From: Actinomycetota bacterium
GTDB taxonomy: Bacteria > Actinomycetota > Thermoleophilia > Gaiellales > Gaiellaceae
Reading direction: 5' to 3'
Assembly: GCA_003139545.1 (NCBI GenBank)
Contig: PLJC01000016.1
Coordinates: 72,040 to 116,046 of the forward strand
Length of the DNA stretch: 44,007 nt
In this document: positions 8,060 through 15,256 of the stretch, in pieces
Position numbering within the stretch: position 1 is the stretch's first letter
Layout: each line of letters opens with the position of its first letter
Notes under the pieces: generated by a model
The model's input: only the letters and a program-made list of their open reading frames with translations
Database searches by the model: none
What the model was told of the DNA's origin: nothing
Made by a program: the position numbers and the translations under genes

Positions 8060-8841
8060 GACGTGCTCACCGCCGCGCTGCCGAGGTACGCCTCGATGAC
8101 ACGATCGTTCTTCTGGATCTCGGACGGCGTACCCTCGGCGATCTTCTCGCCGTAGTCGAGCACGGTGACGCGGTCGGACACGCCCATGACGACACGCATG
8201 TCGTGCTCGATGAGGAGAACCGTGAGATCGCGGTCGGCCCGCAGCCGTGCGACGAAGTCGGTGAACTCCGCCGTCTCCTGCGGGTTCATGCCAGCAGTCG
8301 GCTCGTCGAGCAGCAGCAGCTTCGGTTCGGTGGCGAGGGCGCGCGCGACTTCGAGCCGGCGCTGGTCGCCGTACGAGAGGTTGCGTCCGATCACGCTGTC
8401 CTTCCGCCGCAGCCCGCTGTATTCGAGCAGCTCGCGCGCGCGAGCGCGCGCGTCGACTTCCTCGTGCTTGACACGCGGCGTCCTGAGGATCGCCTCGAAG
8501 AGGTTTCCCTTCAGGCGCGTGTGCATCCCAACGAGCACGTTCTCGAGCGCGGTCATGTTCTGGAAGAGGCGGATGTTCTGGAACGTGCGGCCGATCCCGC
8601 GCTGCGTGTATGCGTGCGGAGGCTTCCCGGTCATGTCCTCGCCCGCGAAGACGACGGCTCCCGCCGTCGGCTTGTAGACGCCCGTGAGCATGTTGAAGAA
8701 CGTCGTCTTGCCCGCACCGTTCGGCCCGATCAGGCTGACGATCGAGCCTTCCGGCACGACGAAGTCGACGTCGTCGACCGCGACGAGACCGCCGAACTCC
8801 TTGCGCAACGAGTGGGTCTGAAGAAGCGCTTCGACCATCAC
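8056..8841 (-). CDS. livG: Branched-chain amino acid ABC transporter ATPase LivG
   Basis: The second nucleotide-binding subunit, 261 residues, with Walker A GPNGAGKTT, the LivG-typical RGIGRTFQNIRLFQNMTALE, signature LSYGDQRRLEVARAL, and Walker B LLLLDEPTAGMNPQE. It would pair with LivF below the LivHM channel. It overlaps livM by 4 nt and livF by 4 nt, so the ATPases and permeases are translationally coupled. Confidence 0.93.
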   Translation of the reverse strand: MMVEALLQTHSLRKEFGGLVAVDDVDFVVPEGSIVSLIGPNGAGKTTFFNMLTGVYKPTAGAVVFAGEDMTGKPPHAYTQRGIGRTFQNIRLFQNMTALENVLVGMHTRLKGNLFEAILRTPRVKHEEVDARARARELLEYSGLRRKDSVIGRNLSYGDQRRLEVARALATEPKLLLLDEPTAGMNPQETAEFTDFVARLRADRDLTVLLIEHDMRVVMGVSDRVTVLDYGEKIAEGTPSEIQKNDRVIEAYLGSAAVSTS

Positions 8842-10298
8842 ACGGCTGCGTCGTAGAGCGGCTGGTCGTGCACGCCTTCGTGGAGCTCGGCGGCGCGGCG
8901 ACGGCTCGGGATCAGGCCCTCGGGCCGCAGCAACATCACGACCACGAGGATCACGCCGTAGATCCCGAAGTTGTACAGCGGCACGTCGAGCGGCGTGTGC
9001 CAGACCTGGAAGTCGGACCCGCCAGGCCCGAAGTGGCCGTTGAGCCAGGCGCCGATGTTATTGAGCCCCTCGGAGTTCAGGTAGGTGAGGAAGCACGCCC
9101 CAAGGATGACTCCCCAGATGTTTCCCATCCCGCCGAGGATCACCATGACGAGGATGAAGACGGAGATCTGGAAGTAGAACTCGTCGGGGTTCGAGCTGCC
9201 GTTGTAGCTCGCGTAGTACGCGCCCGCGACCCCGCCGAAGAATGCGCCGGTCGCGTAGGCCCAGGTCTTCGTGCGCATGAGCGGAATGCCCATTGCCGCC
9301 GCGGCGACCTCGTCCTCGCGAATCGCGATCCACGCGCGGCCGAGGCGCGAGTCGCGCAGGCGCGCGCTGCAGAAGATCGTGAGCAGGACGAGGACGAGGA
9401 CGGTCCAGAAGTAGTCCCGGTCGAACGTCGTGCCGAGCGCGCCGTAGTTCGCCGGCAAGCCGAGGTGATGGTGGAACCAGTTGCCGAAGCCGGGCGGGTC
9501 GATCGGTGTGATCCCGCCCGTCCCGTTCGTCAGGTTGAACCCGCCCAGGCTGTCCCCGTTACGGGCGACGATCGGCAGGATCTCGCCGAACCCGAGCGTG
9601 ACGATCGCGAGATAGTCGCCGCGCAGGCGCAGCGTCGGCAGTCCGATGATGACGCCCGCCAACGCGGTAACGATTCCGGCCGCGAGCAGCACGAGCCAGA
9701 CCGAGATGTGGATCCCCGTCAGCCCCTGGATGACGCCGACGCCGCCGAACCGGATGTTGACCTGGGAGAACTGCGACGACGCGAGCCAGCCCGCCATGTA
9801 CGAGCCGATCGCGAAGAAAGCGACATAGCCGAGGTCGAGCAGGCCGGCGTAGCCGACGACGAAGTTCAACCCGAGCGCCATCATCGAGAAGATGCCCATG
9901 TTCACCATCGTGCTCATGAGCGGGAACGTGCCGAAGATCGGAAGCTGCGGCAGGCCTGGGCTGACGCCGTCCGCGTTGTACGCGTAGAGCGGATACGTGA
10001 TCGCAATGGCGAGAGCCGCGAGCGGAATGATGTAGGGGCCGACCTTCCGGCCGCGGATCGTCACACCGCCGTAGCGCGGAACAACGAGAACGAGGACGAC
10101 CGCCGCGATCGCGAGCGCCGACCACTGCCAGACGCCGAGGAAGGCGACGAGCAGCAGGCCGATGCCGGTCCAGATCACGGCCTTCACCGCCCGGCGAGTG
10201 GTCGTCGGCAGCGCAGTCCACCGCTCGTGACTCAGACCGAGGCGAGCGAGGGCTTCCCACCAGCCGGCGGAGATCGCAGCCCTGAGCCGGCGCCGCAC
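8838..10298 (-). CDS. livM: Branched-chain amino acid ABC transporter permease LivM
   Basis: A membrane-spanning subunit of 486 residues. The core has the LivM features GLNFVVGYAGLLDLGYVAFFAIGSY (quoted in part: YAGLLDLGYVAFFAIGSYMA) and the cytoplasmic loop RDSRLGRAWIAIREDEVAAA ahead of MGIPLMRTKTWAYATGAFFG, which contacts the ATPases. Before the core lie about 100 extra residues with two further hydrophobic segments (near 40-90), making it longer than a minimal ~320-residue LivM. Such extended forms are known in Actinomycetota. The GTG start at 10298 lies 1 nt after the livH stop. Confidence 0.92.
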   Translation of the reverse strand: MRRRLRAAISAGWWEALARLGLSHERWTALPTTTRRAVKAVIWTGIGLLLVAFLGVWQWSALAIAAVVLVLVVPRYGGVTIRGRKVGPYIIPLAALAIAITYPLYAYNADGVSPGLPQLPIFGTFPLMSTMVNMGIFSMMALGLNFVVGYAGLLDLGYVAFFAIGSYMAGWLASSQFSQVNIRFGGVGVIQGLTGIHISVWLVLLAAGIVTALAGVIIGLPTLRLRGDYLAIVTLGFGEILPIVARNGDSLGGFNLTNGTGGITPIDPPGFGNWFHHHLGLPANYGALGTTFDRDYFWTVLVLVLLTIFCSARLRDSRLGRAWIAIREDEVAAAAMGIPLMRTKTWAYATGAFFGGVAGAYYASYNGSSNPDEFYFQISVFILVMVILGGMGNIWGVILGACFLTYLNSEGLNNIGAWLNGHFGPGGSDFQVWHTPLDVPLYNFGIYGVILVVVMLLRPEGLIPSRRRAAELHEGVHDQPLYDAAV

Positions 10299-10299
10299 G

Positions 10300-11361
10300 T
10301 CAGGCGCCTTCCGGCGTTCGTTCCCCGAGGAGCCCCTCGGGGCGGAACACGAGGATGAGGATAAGAATCGAGAACACGATCGACTCCGTCCAGTCGCTGC
10401 CGGGCGCGTGCCAGAGCAGCCCCTCGTTGAACGACTGGATGAAGCCGATGAGGAGCGCGCCTAGCACCGCGCCGGGCAGGTTCCCGATCCCACCGAGCAC
10501 TGCGGCGGTGAATGCGATCAGCCCGATCTGGTAGCCGGTGTCGTACCGGATCTGCCCGAAGTAGAGCGCGTACACGAGGCCGCCCGTGCCGGCGAGCGCG
10601 CCGGCGAGGATGAACGTGAACGAGATCGTCCTGTTGACGTCGATACCCATCATCGCCGCGGCGTCGCGGTCCTGGGCCGTCGCACGCATTGCCTTGCCCT
10701 GGCGCGTCTGCTTGACGAACCAGACGAGGAGCAAGAGCACCGGCGCCGTGATCATCACAACGATCAACTTCTCCCAGGTGTACGTGATCCCCGCAACCGA
10801 GAACACCGGTCCGGTCGGGAGGAGGCTCGGCACGGCTGTATAGCCGGGCCCCTTCCAGCCGATGGCGACGTCCTCGAGGATGAACGACATCCCGATCGCC
10901 GTGATCAGCGGCGCCACTCGAGGCGCCCCGCGCAACGGGCGATAGGCGACCCGTTCGATGGCGGCATTGAGGATGCCGCAGGCGGCCATCGCAACGAGCA
11001 GCGACCCGACGATCGCGGCCACGAGAGCGAGCGTCGACGCGTGCGCGTGAAGGTGGAAGACCGAGAGGAGCATCGTCGCGGAGAAAAGCCCTCCGAGCAT
11101 GAACACGTCGCCGTGCGCGAAGTTGATCAGCTCGAGGATCCCGTACACGAGCGTGTAGCCGAGCGCGACGAGCGCGTAGAGCGCGCCGTTCGTGAGGCCG
11201 ATGAACCCGATGGTGACGAAGTACGCCGGCCCCTTGACGAAATTGACGACGAGCCACGCGATGAGAAGCGCGACGAGCAGCGTCGCGACCGCCGGCATCA
11301 CGTACGAGCTGTACGAGCGCCTTCGCCGCAGCGACACTTCCGTGTGAGCGTGGGTTGCCAT
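10300..11361 (-). CDS. livH: Branched-chain amino acid ABC transporter permease LivH
   Basis: The partner permease, 353 residues, with the LivH signature GLTNGALYALVALGYTLVYG and ELINFAHGDVFMLGG, then RQGKAMRATAQDRDAAAMMG (coupling loop) and GGIGNLPGAVLGALLIGFIQ. About 30 N-terminal residues precede a first helix. The gene starts 76 bp after livK, with a strong palindrome in between, so it may be expressed at a lower level than the binding protein. Confidence 0.93.
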   Translation of the reverse strand: MATHAHTEVSLRRRRSYSSYVMPAVATLLVALLIAWLVVNFVKGPAYFVTIGFIGLTNGALYALVALGYTLVYGILELINFAHGDVFMLGGLFSATMLLSVFHLHAHASTLALVAAIVGSLLVAMAACGILNAAIERVAYRPLRGAPRVAPLITAIGMSFILEDVAIGWKGPGYTAVPSLLPTGPVFSVAGITYTWEKLIVVMITAPVLLLLVWFVKQTRQGKAMRATAQDRDAAAMMGIDVNRTISFTFILAGALAGTGGLVYALYFGQIRYDTGYQIGLIAFTAAVLGGIGNLPGAVLGALLIGFIQSFNEGLLWHAPGSDWTESIVFSILILILVFRPEGLLGERTPEGA

Positions 11362-11381
11362 CAGGAGTTCGTTCTGATGAG

Positions 11382-11413
11382 ACCGGGGGAGGCTCGATCG
11401 AGCCTCCCCCGGT
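11382..11413. terminator. Perfect 32-bp palindrome between livK and livH (attenuator or terminator)
   Basis: A perfect inverted repeat, arms of 16 nt (one arm reads ACCGGGGGAGGCTCGA), lies between the livK stop and the livH start. It can fold into a very GC-rich hairpin on either strand. No T-run follows on the minus strand. Position in a liv operon suggests that it reduces read-through into the permease genes or protects the livK 3' end. It could also be an operator, but its place downstream of livK makes that less likely. Confidence 0.7.
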
Positions 11414-11437
11414 GGAGTACCGAACTGTCCTCTTGCG

Positions 11438-12712
11438 TTACCCGCCGATCAGGCTCGCGGCGGGCACGAGCGTCTTGACCGGGTTGAGGTTCTTGCCGGC
11501 CTGCTTGTAGATCGTGATCGGCGTCAGGCTCGTGTCGCCGCTCGCGTTGATCGTGAACGTCCCGAGGATCCCGTTGGTGACCGTGAGCCCGAAGACGGAC
11601 TTCGTGACCGCCGCCCGCTGGCCGCCGCCCTTGACGATCGCCTCGAGGGCGACGTCCATGGCCTGCGCGCCATATGCGGAGTACGGGTTCGGGGTCGTGC
11701 CGATCTGCTTGCCGAAGCTCTTGATGAACGTGGCGCCCACGCCCGTCAGAGCCTTCGGCGGCTCGCCGGCGACGCTGATGTACGCGCCGTTGCCGACGGT
11801 GCCGTTCGAGTTCGGATCGCTGAAGCCGTCAGGCATCTGCAGCTGGATCTTGGGATCCACCGACTTGATGTCCTGCATCAGCTTCGCGCCGTTGTTGCAG
11901 ATGATGCCGCCGAGGAAGACGGCCTGCGCGCCCGACGCCTTGATCCGGGTCGCCAGTGCCTCGTAGCTCGACGCCTTCGCGTCCCAACCCTCGAAGCCGG
12001 CAACCTTGATGCCGAGCTTCGTCGCTGCCGCCCGGTAGGTCGTGGCGACGCCGAAGCCGTACGTCTGCTTGTCGTTCAGGACGTACACCTTCTTGAACCC
12101 AAGCGCCTTCGACCACATCGCGTCGGCCGGGCCCTGGATGTCGTCGGTCGCGACGACGCGGGCGAAGTTGCGAACGCCGGTCGGGTAGTACTTCTGCGGC
12201 TCGCCGACGTCCCACTTCTTCGTGAGACCCGGGTTCGTGTTCGCCGGGCTGACCCAGAGGAGCGAGGCGCGGTTACCGATCGGCACCTCGATCTTGGCAC
12301 AGCCGGAGTTGAACGTCCCGAGGACGGCGATGACCGACCTGTTGTTGGCGAAGAGGTGCGCATTCGTTGCGCACTTCGCGGTGTCCCAGCCGCCCGTCTG
12401 AGCGGTCGAGTCGTCGCAGGACTGGTAGCCGATCTTGTACGAGCCGGCCTTCCAGCCCGCGTTCGCCAGCGCCCAGATCTCCGCGCGCGAGACCTGCACC
12501 GTCTGGTGCCGGACTGCGCCCTGCAACGGAAGGTCAGACGCAACGATGAAGTCCGGCGAGCCGGACCCCTTGTAGACGATGGGGCCGCACGACGACGACG
12601 GCAGCGGTGTCACGCTGGCCGTCGCGCTGCGGGCACTGCCCGTGGTTCCGGCGACAACGACGGCAACGGCTGCCGCAACGCCGAGAGCCAACAGCGAAAG
12701 CTTCTTACTCAA
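11438..12712 (-). CDS. livK: Branched-chain amino acid ABC transporter substrate-binding protein
   Basis: A periplasmic-binding-fold type I receptor (Peripla_BP_6/LivK family) of about 424 residues. The N-terminus KKLSLLALGVAAAVAVVVAG with a later ARSATAS is a Sec signal peptide. No lipobox cysteine is present, which is unusual for a monoderm receptor. Family features include SVIAVLGTFNSGCAKIEVPI and a C-terminal extracellular domain ending in VPAASLIGG. The TTG at 12712 is preferred because GGAGGAGGGAG lies just before it; the ATG at 12727 would place that ribosome binding site inside the gene. It is first in livKHMGF. The ligand cannot be read from sequence. Confidence 0.9.
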   Translation of the reverse strand: MSKKLSLLALGVAAAVAVVVAGTTGSARSATASVTPLPSSSCGPIVYKGSGSPDFIVASDLPLQGAVRHQTVQVSRAEIWALANAGWKAGSYKIGYQSCDDSTAQTGGWDTAKCATNAHLFANNRSVIAVLGTFNSGCAKIEVPIGNRASLLWVSPANTNPGLTKKWDVGEPQKYYPTGVRNFARVVATDDIQGPADAMWSKALGFKKVYVLNDKQTYGFGVATTYRAAATKLGIKVAGFEGWDAKASSYEALATRIKASGAQAVFLGGIICNNGAKLMQDIKSVDPKIQLQMPDGFSDPNSNGTVGNGAYISVAGEPPKALTGVGATFIKSFGKQIGTTPNPYSAYGAQAMDVALEAIVKGGGQRAAVTKSVFGLTVTNGILGTFTINASGDTSLTPITIYKQAGKNLNPVKTLVPAASLIGG

Positions 12713-12791
12713 CGCTCCCTCCTCCATTTTCCGACCCGATAAGTTCCAGCCGCGGGAAGAGCCTTATCTGCCCTCGGACTTGCGTTGGGGG

Positions 12792-12820
12792 AGTATTTCG
12801 CGCCCTGGACCGGGTTTCAA
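12792..12820 (-). promoter_or_regulatory. Candidate livK promoter
   Basis: On the minus strand TTGAAA (12820 to 12815) is followed after 17 nt by AATACT (12797 to 12792), a reasonable sigma-70-type pair. The predicted leader to the TTG start is about 75 nt. Unlike many genes here, livK has both a leader and a strong ribosome binding site. Confidence 0.4.
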
Positions 12821-12849
12821 GCTTGGTCGGTCATGTTTTCGGCAGGGCC

Positions 12850-12855
12850 TACAAT
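12850..12855 (+). promoter_or_regulatory. Candidate -10 box of tRNA-Leu
   Basis: TACAAT ends 11 nt before the mature 5' end of the tRNA, a typical distance for a short tRNA leader. The -35 region is weak (TCGGTC at 17 nt, or TTGGTC at 21 nt). Confidence 0.45.
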
Positions 12856-12866
12856 GCTGGACGCCC

Positions 12867-12950
12867 GCGGCGGTGGCGCAACTGGTCGACGCGATGGCCT
12901 CAAAAGCCATTGTCCTTCGGGACGTGTGGGTTCGAGTCCCACCCGCCGCA
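12867..12950 (+). tRNA. tRNA-Leu (anticodon CAA)
   Basis: A class II tRNA of 84 nt. The acceptor arm GCGGCGG pairs with CCGCCGC and is followed by discriminator A. The anticodon stem ATGGC/GCCAT encloses loop CTCAAAA, giving anticodon CAA, which reads UUG. A long variable arm with GTCC-TTCG-GGAC follows, then the T arm GTGGG-TTCGAGT-CCCAC. The CCA end is not encoded. Leucine identity is supported by the long variable arm and discriminator A. Confidence 0.97.
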
Positions 12951-12991
12951 TCAAACCGTCGATTACGGACGCGGAGCCCGGTCCGAGCGGC

Positions 12992-12997
12992 TATGAC
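12992..12997 (+). promoter_or_regulatory. Candidate -10 box of pfkA (leaderless arrangement)
   Basis: TATGAC is separated from the pfkA GTG by 8 nt, and no Shine-Dalgarno sequence is well placed, so transcription would start at the GTG. Read-through from the tRNA is also possible because only 55 bp separate the two. Confidence 0.35.
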
Positions 12998-13005
12998 TAG
13001 GGCCG

Positions 13006-14037
13006 GTGGCGAAGACGGTCGGCATGCTCACCGGCGGGGGCGACTGTCCCGGCCTGAACGCGGTCATCCGGGCCGTCGTCCGCAGCTCCGACGAGGCGGG
13101 CTGGGACTCCGTCGCTGTGCTCGAGGGCTGGCGCGGCCTCGTCGAGGGCCGCTTCCAGGACCTCGGCGTGCAGGAGGTGTCGGGGATCCTCCCGCGCGGC
13201 GGGACGATCATCGGCACGAGCCGTACGAACCCGTTCAAGCTCGACGGCGGCGTCGAGAAGGTCCTCCAGAGCTTCCGCGACCGCGAGTTGGACGCGCTCG
13301 TCGCGATCGGCGGCGAGGACACGCTCGGCGTGGCGTCGCGGCTCTTCACCGAGTACGGGCTCCCCGTCGTCGGCGTCCCCAAAACGATCGACAACGACCT
13401 CTCCGGCACCGACTACACGTTCGGCTTCGACACCGCGGTGACGATCGCGACCGAGGCGATCGACCGGCTGCACACGACGGCCGAGTCGCACAACCGCGTC
13501 ATGGTCGTCGAGGTGATGGGCCGCCATGCGGGCTGGATCGCTGTCATGAGTGGGATCGCAGGCGGCGCCGACGTGATTCTCATCCCTGAGCAGCCGGTCG
13601 ACTTCGACGAGGTCGCGGAGTCGATCCGCAAGCGCCACGCGCGCGGGAAGAACTTCTCCATCGTCGTCATCTCCGAGGGATGCGAGTTGCCGGGCGTGCA
13701 GGACAGCGGCGAGGTCGACCAGTTCGGGCACGTCATCCTGGGCAACCGCGGCGTCGGCGAGGTGCTCGGTCGGGAGATCGAGCAGCGCACCGGGTTCGAG
13801 ACGCGGGTGACCGTGCTCGGCCACGTGCAGCGCGGTGGCAGCCCGACGCCGCGCGACCGCGTGCTCGCCACCCGCTTTGGCTTGAAGGCGGCAGAGCTCA
13901 CACGCGCCGGCGAGTTCGGGACGATGGCCGCGCTCCGCGGCGACGACATCGTCGCCGTTCCGCTCGCCGAGGCGACCGCGGAGCTGAAGACCGTGCCGCC
14001 GGAGTGGTACGCGGTGGCGCAAGCCTTTTTCGGGTAG
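13006..14037 (+). CDS. pfkA: 6-phosphofructokinase, probably pyrophosphate-dependent
   Basis: This enzyme phosphorylates fructose 6-phosphate at C1 in glycolysis. The 343-residue protein has LTGGGDCPGLNAVIRAVVRS, the catalytic PKTIDNDLSGTD (about 125-136) and MGRHAGWIAVMSGIAGGADV. At the donor site it reads GGEDTLGVA, with Asp at about 105 (E. coli 104) and Lys 126 (E. coli 124). The Asp/Lys pair marks pyrophosphate-using group III enzymes such as that of Amycolatopsis, whereas actinobacterial ATP enzymes have Gly at the first site. If correct, the step is reversible and saves ATP. It stands alone between tRNA-Leu and the permease gene. Confidence 0.93.
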   Translation: MAKTVGMLTGGGDCPGLNAVIRAVVRSSDEAGWDSVAVLEGWRGLVEGRFQDLGVQEVSGILPRGGTIIGTSRTNPFKLDGGVEKVLQSFRDRELDALVAIGGEDTLGVASRLFTEYGLPVVGVPKTIDNDLSGTDYTFGFDTAVTIATEAIDRLHTTAESHNRVMVVEVMGRHAGWIAVMSGIAGGADVILIPEQPVDFDEVAESIRKRHARGKNFSIVVISEGCELPGVQDSGEVDQFGHVILGNRGVGEVLGREIEQRTGFETRVTVLGHVQRGGSPTPRDRVLATRFGLKAAELTRAGEFGTMAALRGDDIVAVPLAEATAELKTVPPEWYAVAQAFFG

Positions 14038-14048
14038 CAATTCCTCGT

Positions 14049-15089
14049 GTGACCTGGGCGCACGCGCACGAGGCGTTCTCGCAAGCGTGGCCCGCGTTCG
14101 CGCTCGTCGCCGGCCTGCTCCTCGTCGGCGCCGCCGCCGCGCGCGAAGGGCTCTTCTCCGAGCTCGGGGCCATTGCGGCTCGGGCACCGGGCGGCGGACC
14201 GGCGCTTCTCGCGTCGTTGCTGCTCGTCACGGCGGCAGTCACCGCCGTCCTCAACCTCGACACGGCAGTCGTCTTCCTGACGCCGGTGCTCCTCCACGCA
14301 GCGAGGCATCGCGGCCTCGGCGAGGAGCCCTTTCTGTACGGCGCGGTGTTCATGGCGAACTCCGCATCGCTGCTCCTCCCCGGCTCCAACCTCACGAACC
14401 TGATCGTGCTCGCACACGACCCCGTTTCGGGATCCGCGTTCGCCGCACGCCTGTGGCCGGCATGGGTCGTCGCGGTGGCCGTGACGATCGTCTTCCTCGC
14501 GGTCGTCTTCAGGCGCCACCTGCGACCGACGCTCGCACCCGCGATCGACCGTCCGCCGTTCCGGCCACGCGCCGGCTCGTCGGCAGTGGCCATCGCGACC
14601 GTCCTCGTGCTCGTGCTGGCACGGCCCGCGCTGCCCGTGCTCGCTGTCGGCGCTGCTGCCGTTCTCGTCGGCCGAGTCCCGCTGCGGGCCACGGTTCGCG
14701 CAGCGAACCCGGTACTGCTCGGCGGAGTGCTCGGCGTCGCCGTCCTCCTAGGGACGCTCGCCCGTGCGATCCACGGCCTCGGCCATCTCGCCACGCACAC
14801 GGGGCGCTGGACCACGGCCTGGCTCGGCGTCGGGGCGGCGGTCCTCGTCAACAACCTGCCCGCGGCGTCGGTTCTCTCGGCGGAAGCTCCGGCCCACCCG
14901 CGCGCGCTCCTCCTCGGGCTGGACCTCGGGCCGAACCTCGCCGTGTCGGGATCGCTCTCCGCTGTCCTCTGGCTCCAGGTTGCACGCGCAGCGGAGGCCA
15001 AGCCCTCCGTCGTTCGCTACAGCCTGCTCGGCCTCGCGCTCGTCCCGTTGTCGCTGACGCTCGCGTTGCTGGCGGCGACGCGCTTCTAG
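14049..15089 (+). CDS. ArsB/SLC13-like membrane transporter
   Basis: A 346-residue integral membrane protein with about ten hydrophobic segments. It has the pseudo-symmetric motifs of the ion-transporter superfamily: VLNLDTAVVFLTPVLLHAAR with NSASLLLPGSNLTNLIVL in the first half, and GVGAAVLVNNLPAASVLSAE with LLLGLDLGPNLAVSGSLSAV in the second. These resemble the hairpins of ArsB, NhaD and citrate carriers. No ars genes are near, so arsenite export is a guess; an anion or Na+ transporter is equally possible. The GTG at 14049 follows the pfkA stop by 11 nt. Its TAG stop is contributed by the inverted-repeat element that follows. Confidence 0.75.
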   Translation: MTWAHAHEAFSQAWPAFALVAGLLLVGAAAAREGLFSELGAIAARAPGGGPALLASLLLVTAAVTAVLNLDTAVVFLTPVLLHAARHRGLGEEPFLYGAVFMANSASLLLPGSNLTNLIVLAHDPVSGSAFAARLWPAWVVAVAVTIVFLAVVFRRHLRPTLAPAIDRPPFRPRAGSSAVAIATVLVLVLARPALPVLAVGAAAVLVGRVPLRATVRAANPVLLGGVLGVAVLLGTLARAIHGLGHLATHTGRWTTAWLGVGAAVLVNNLPAASVLSAEAPAHPRALLLGLDLGPNLAVSGSLSAVLWLQVARAAEAKPSVVRYSLLGLALVPLSLTLALLAATRF

Positions 15090-15252
15090 GAGGGTCTGGC
15101 GGAATGGTGCTCGTCGCAGGGATGCGCTGGGCGGATGCGATGCAAGGACGCAGGGCGCGTTCGTAGTTTCACTACGGACGCAACCGAGGACGCAGCAGCG
15201 CGCCGATCCAGCGCACCATCTGCGACACAGCCACTATTTCGCCAGACCCTCC
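15087..15252. repeat. Long-inverted-repeat element, copy 1 (MITE-like)
   Basis: About 166 bp made of two imperfectly complementary arms of about 80 nt, with outer ends GGAGGGTCTGGCGGAAT and, inverted, GGAGGGTCTGGCGAAAT. At the centre is a small hairpin GTAGT-TTC-ACTAC. The same element occurs at 32217-32385 in opposite orientation with about six differences. It lies between convergent genes and its first bases (TAGGAGGG) include the stop codon of the ArsB-like gene. No transposase is encoded. It may act as a bidirectional terminator once inserted. A peptide-coding frame inside it has no gene-like support. Confidence 0.85.
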
Positions 15253-15256
15253 CCGT

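Noticed and set aside
14049..15089. Naming the permease arsB and inferring arsenic resistance
   Set aside because: No arsR, arsC or arsA lies nearby and the superfamily has many substrates.
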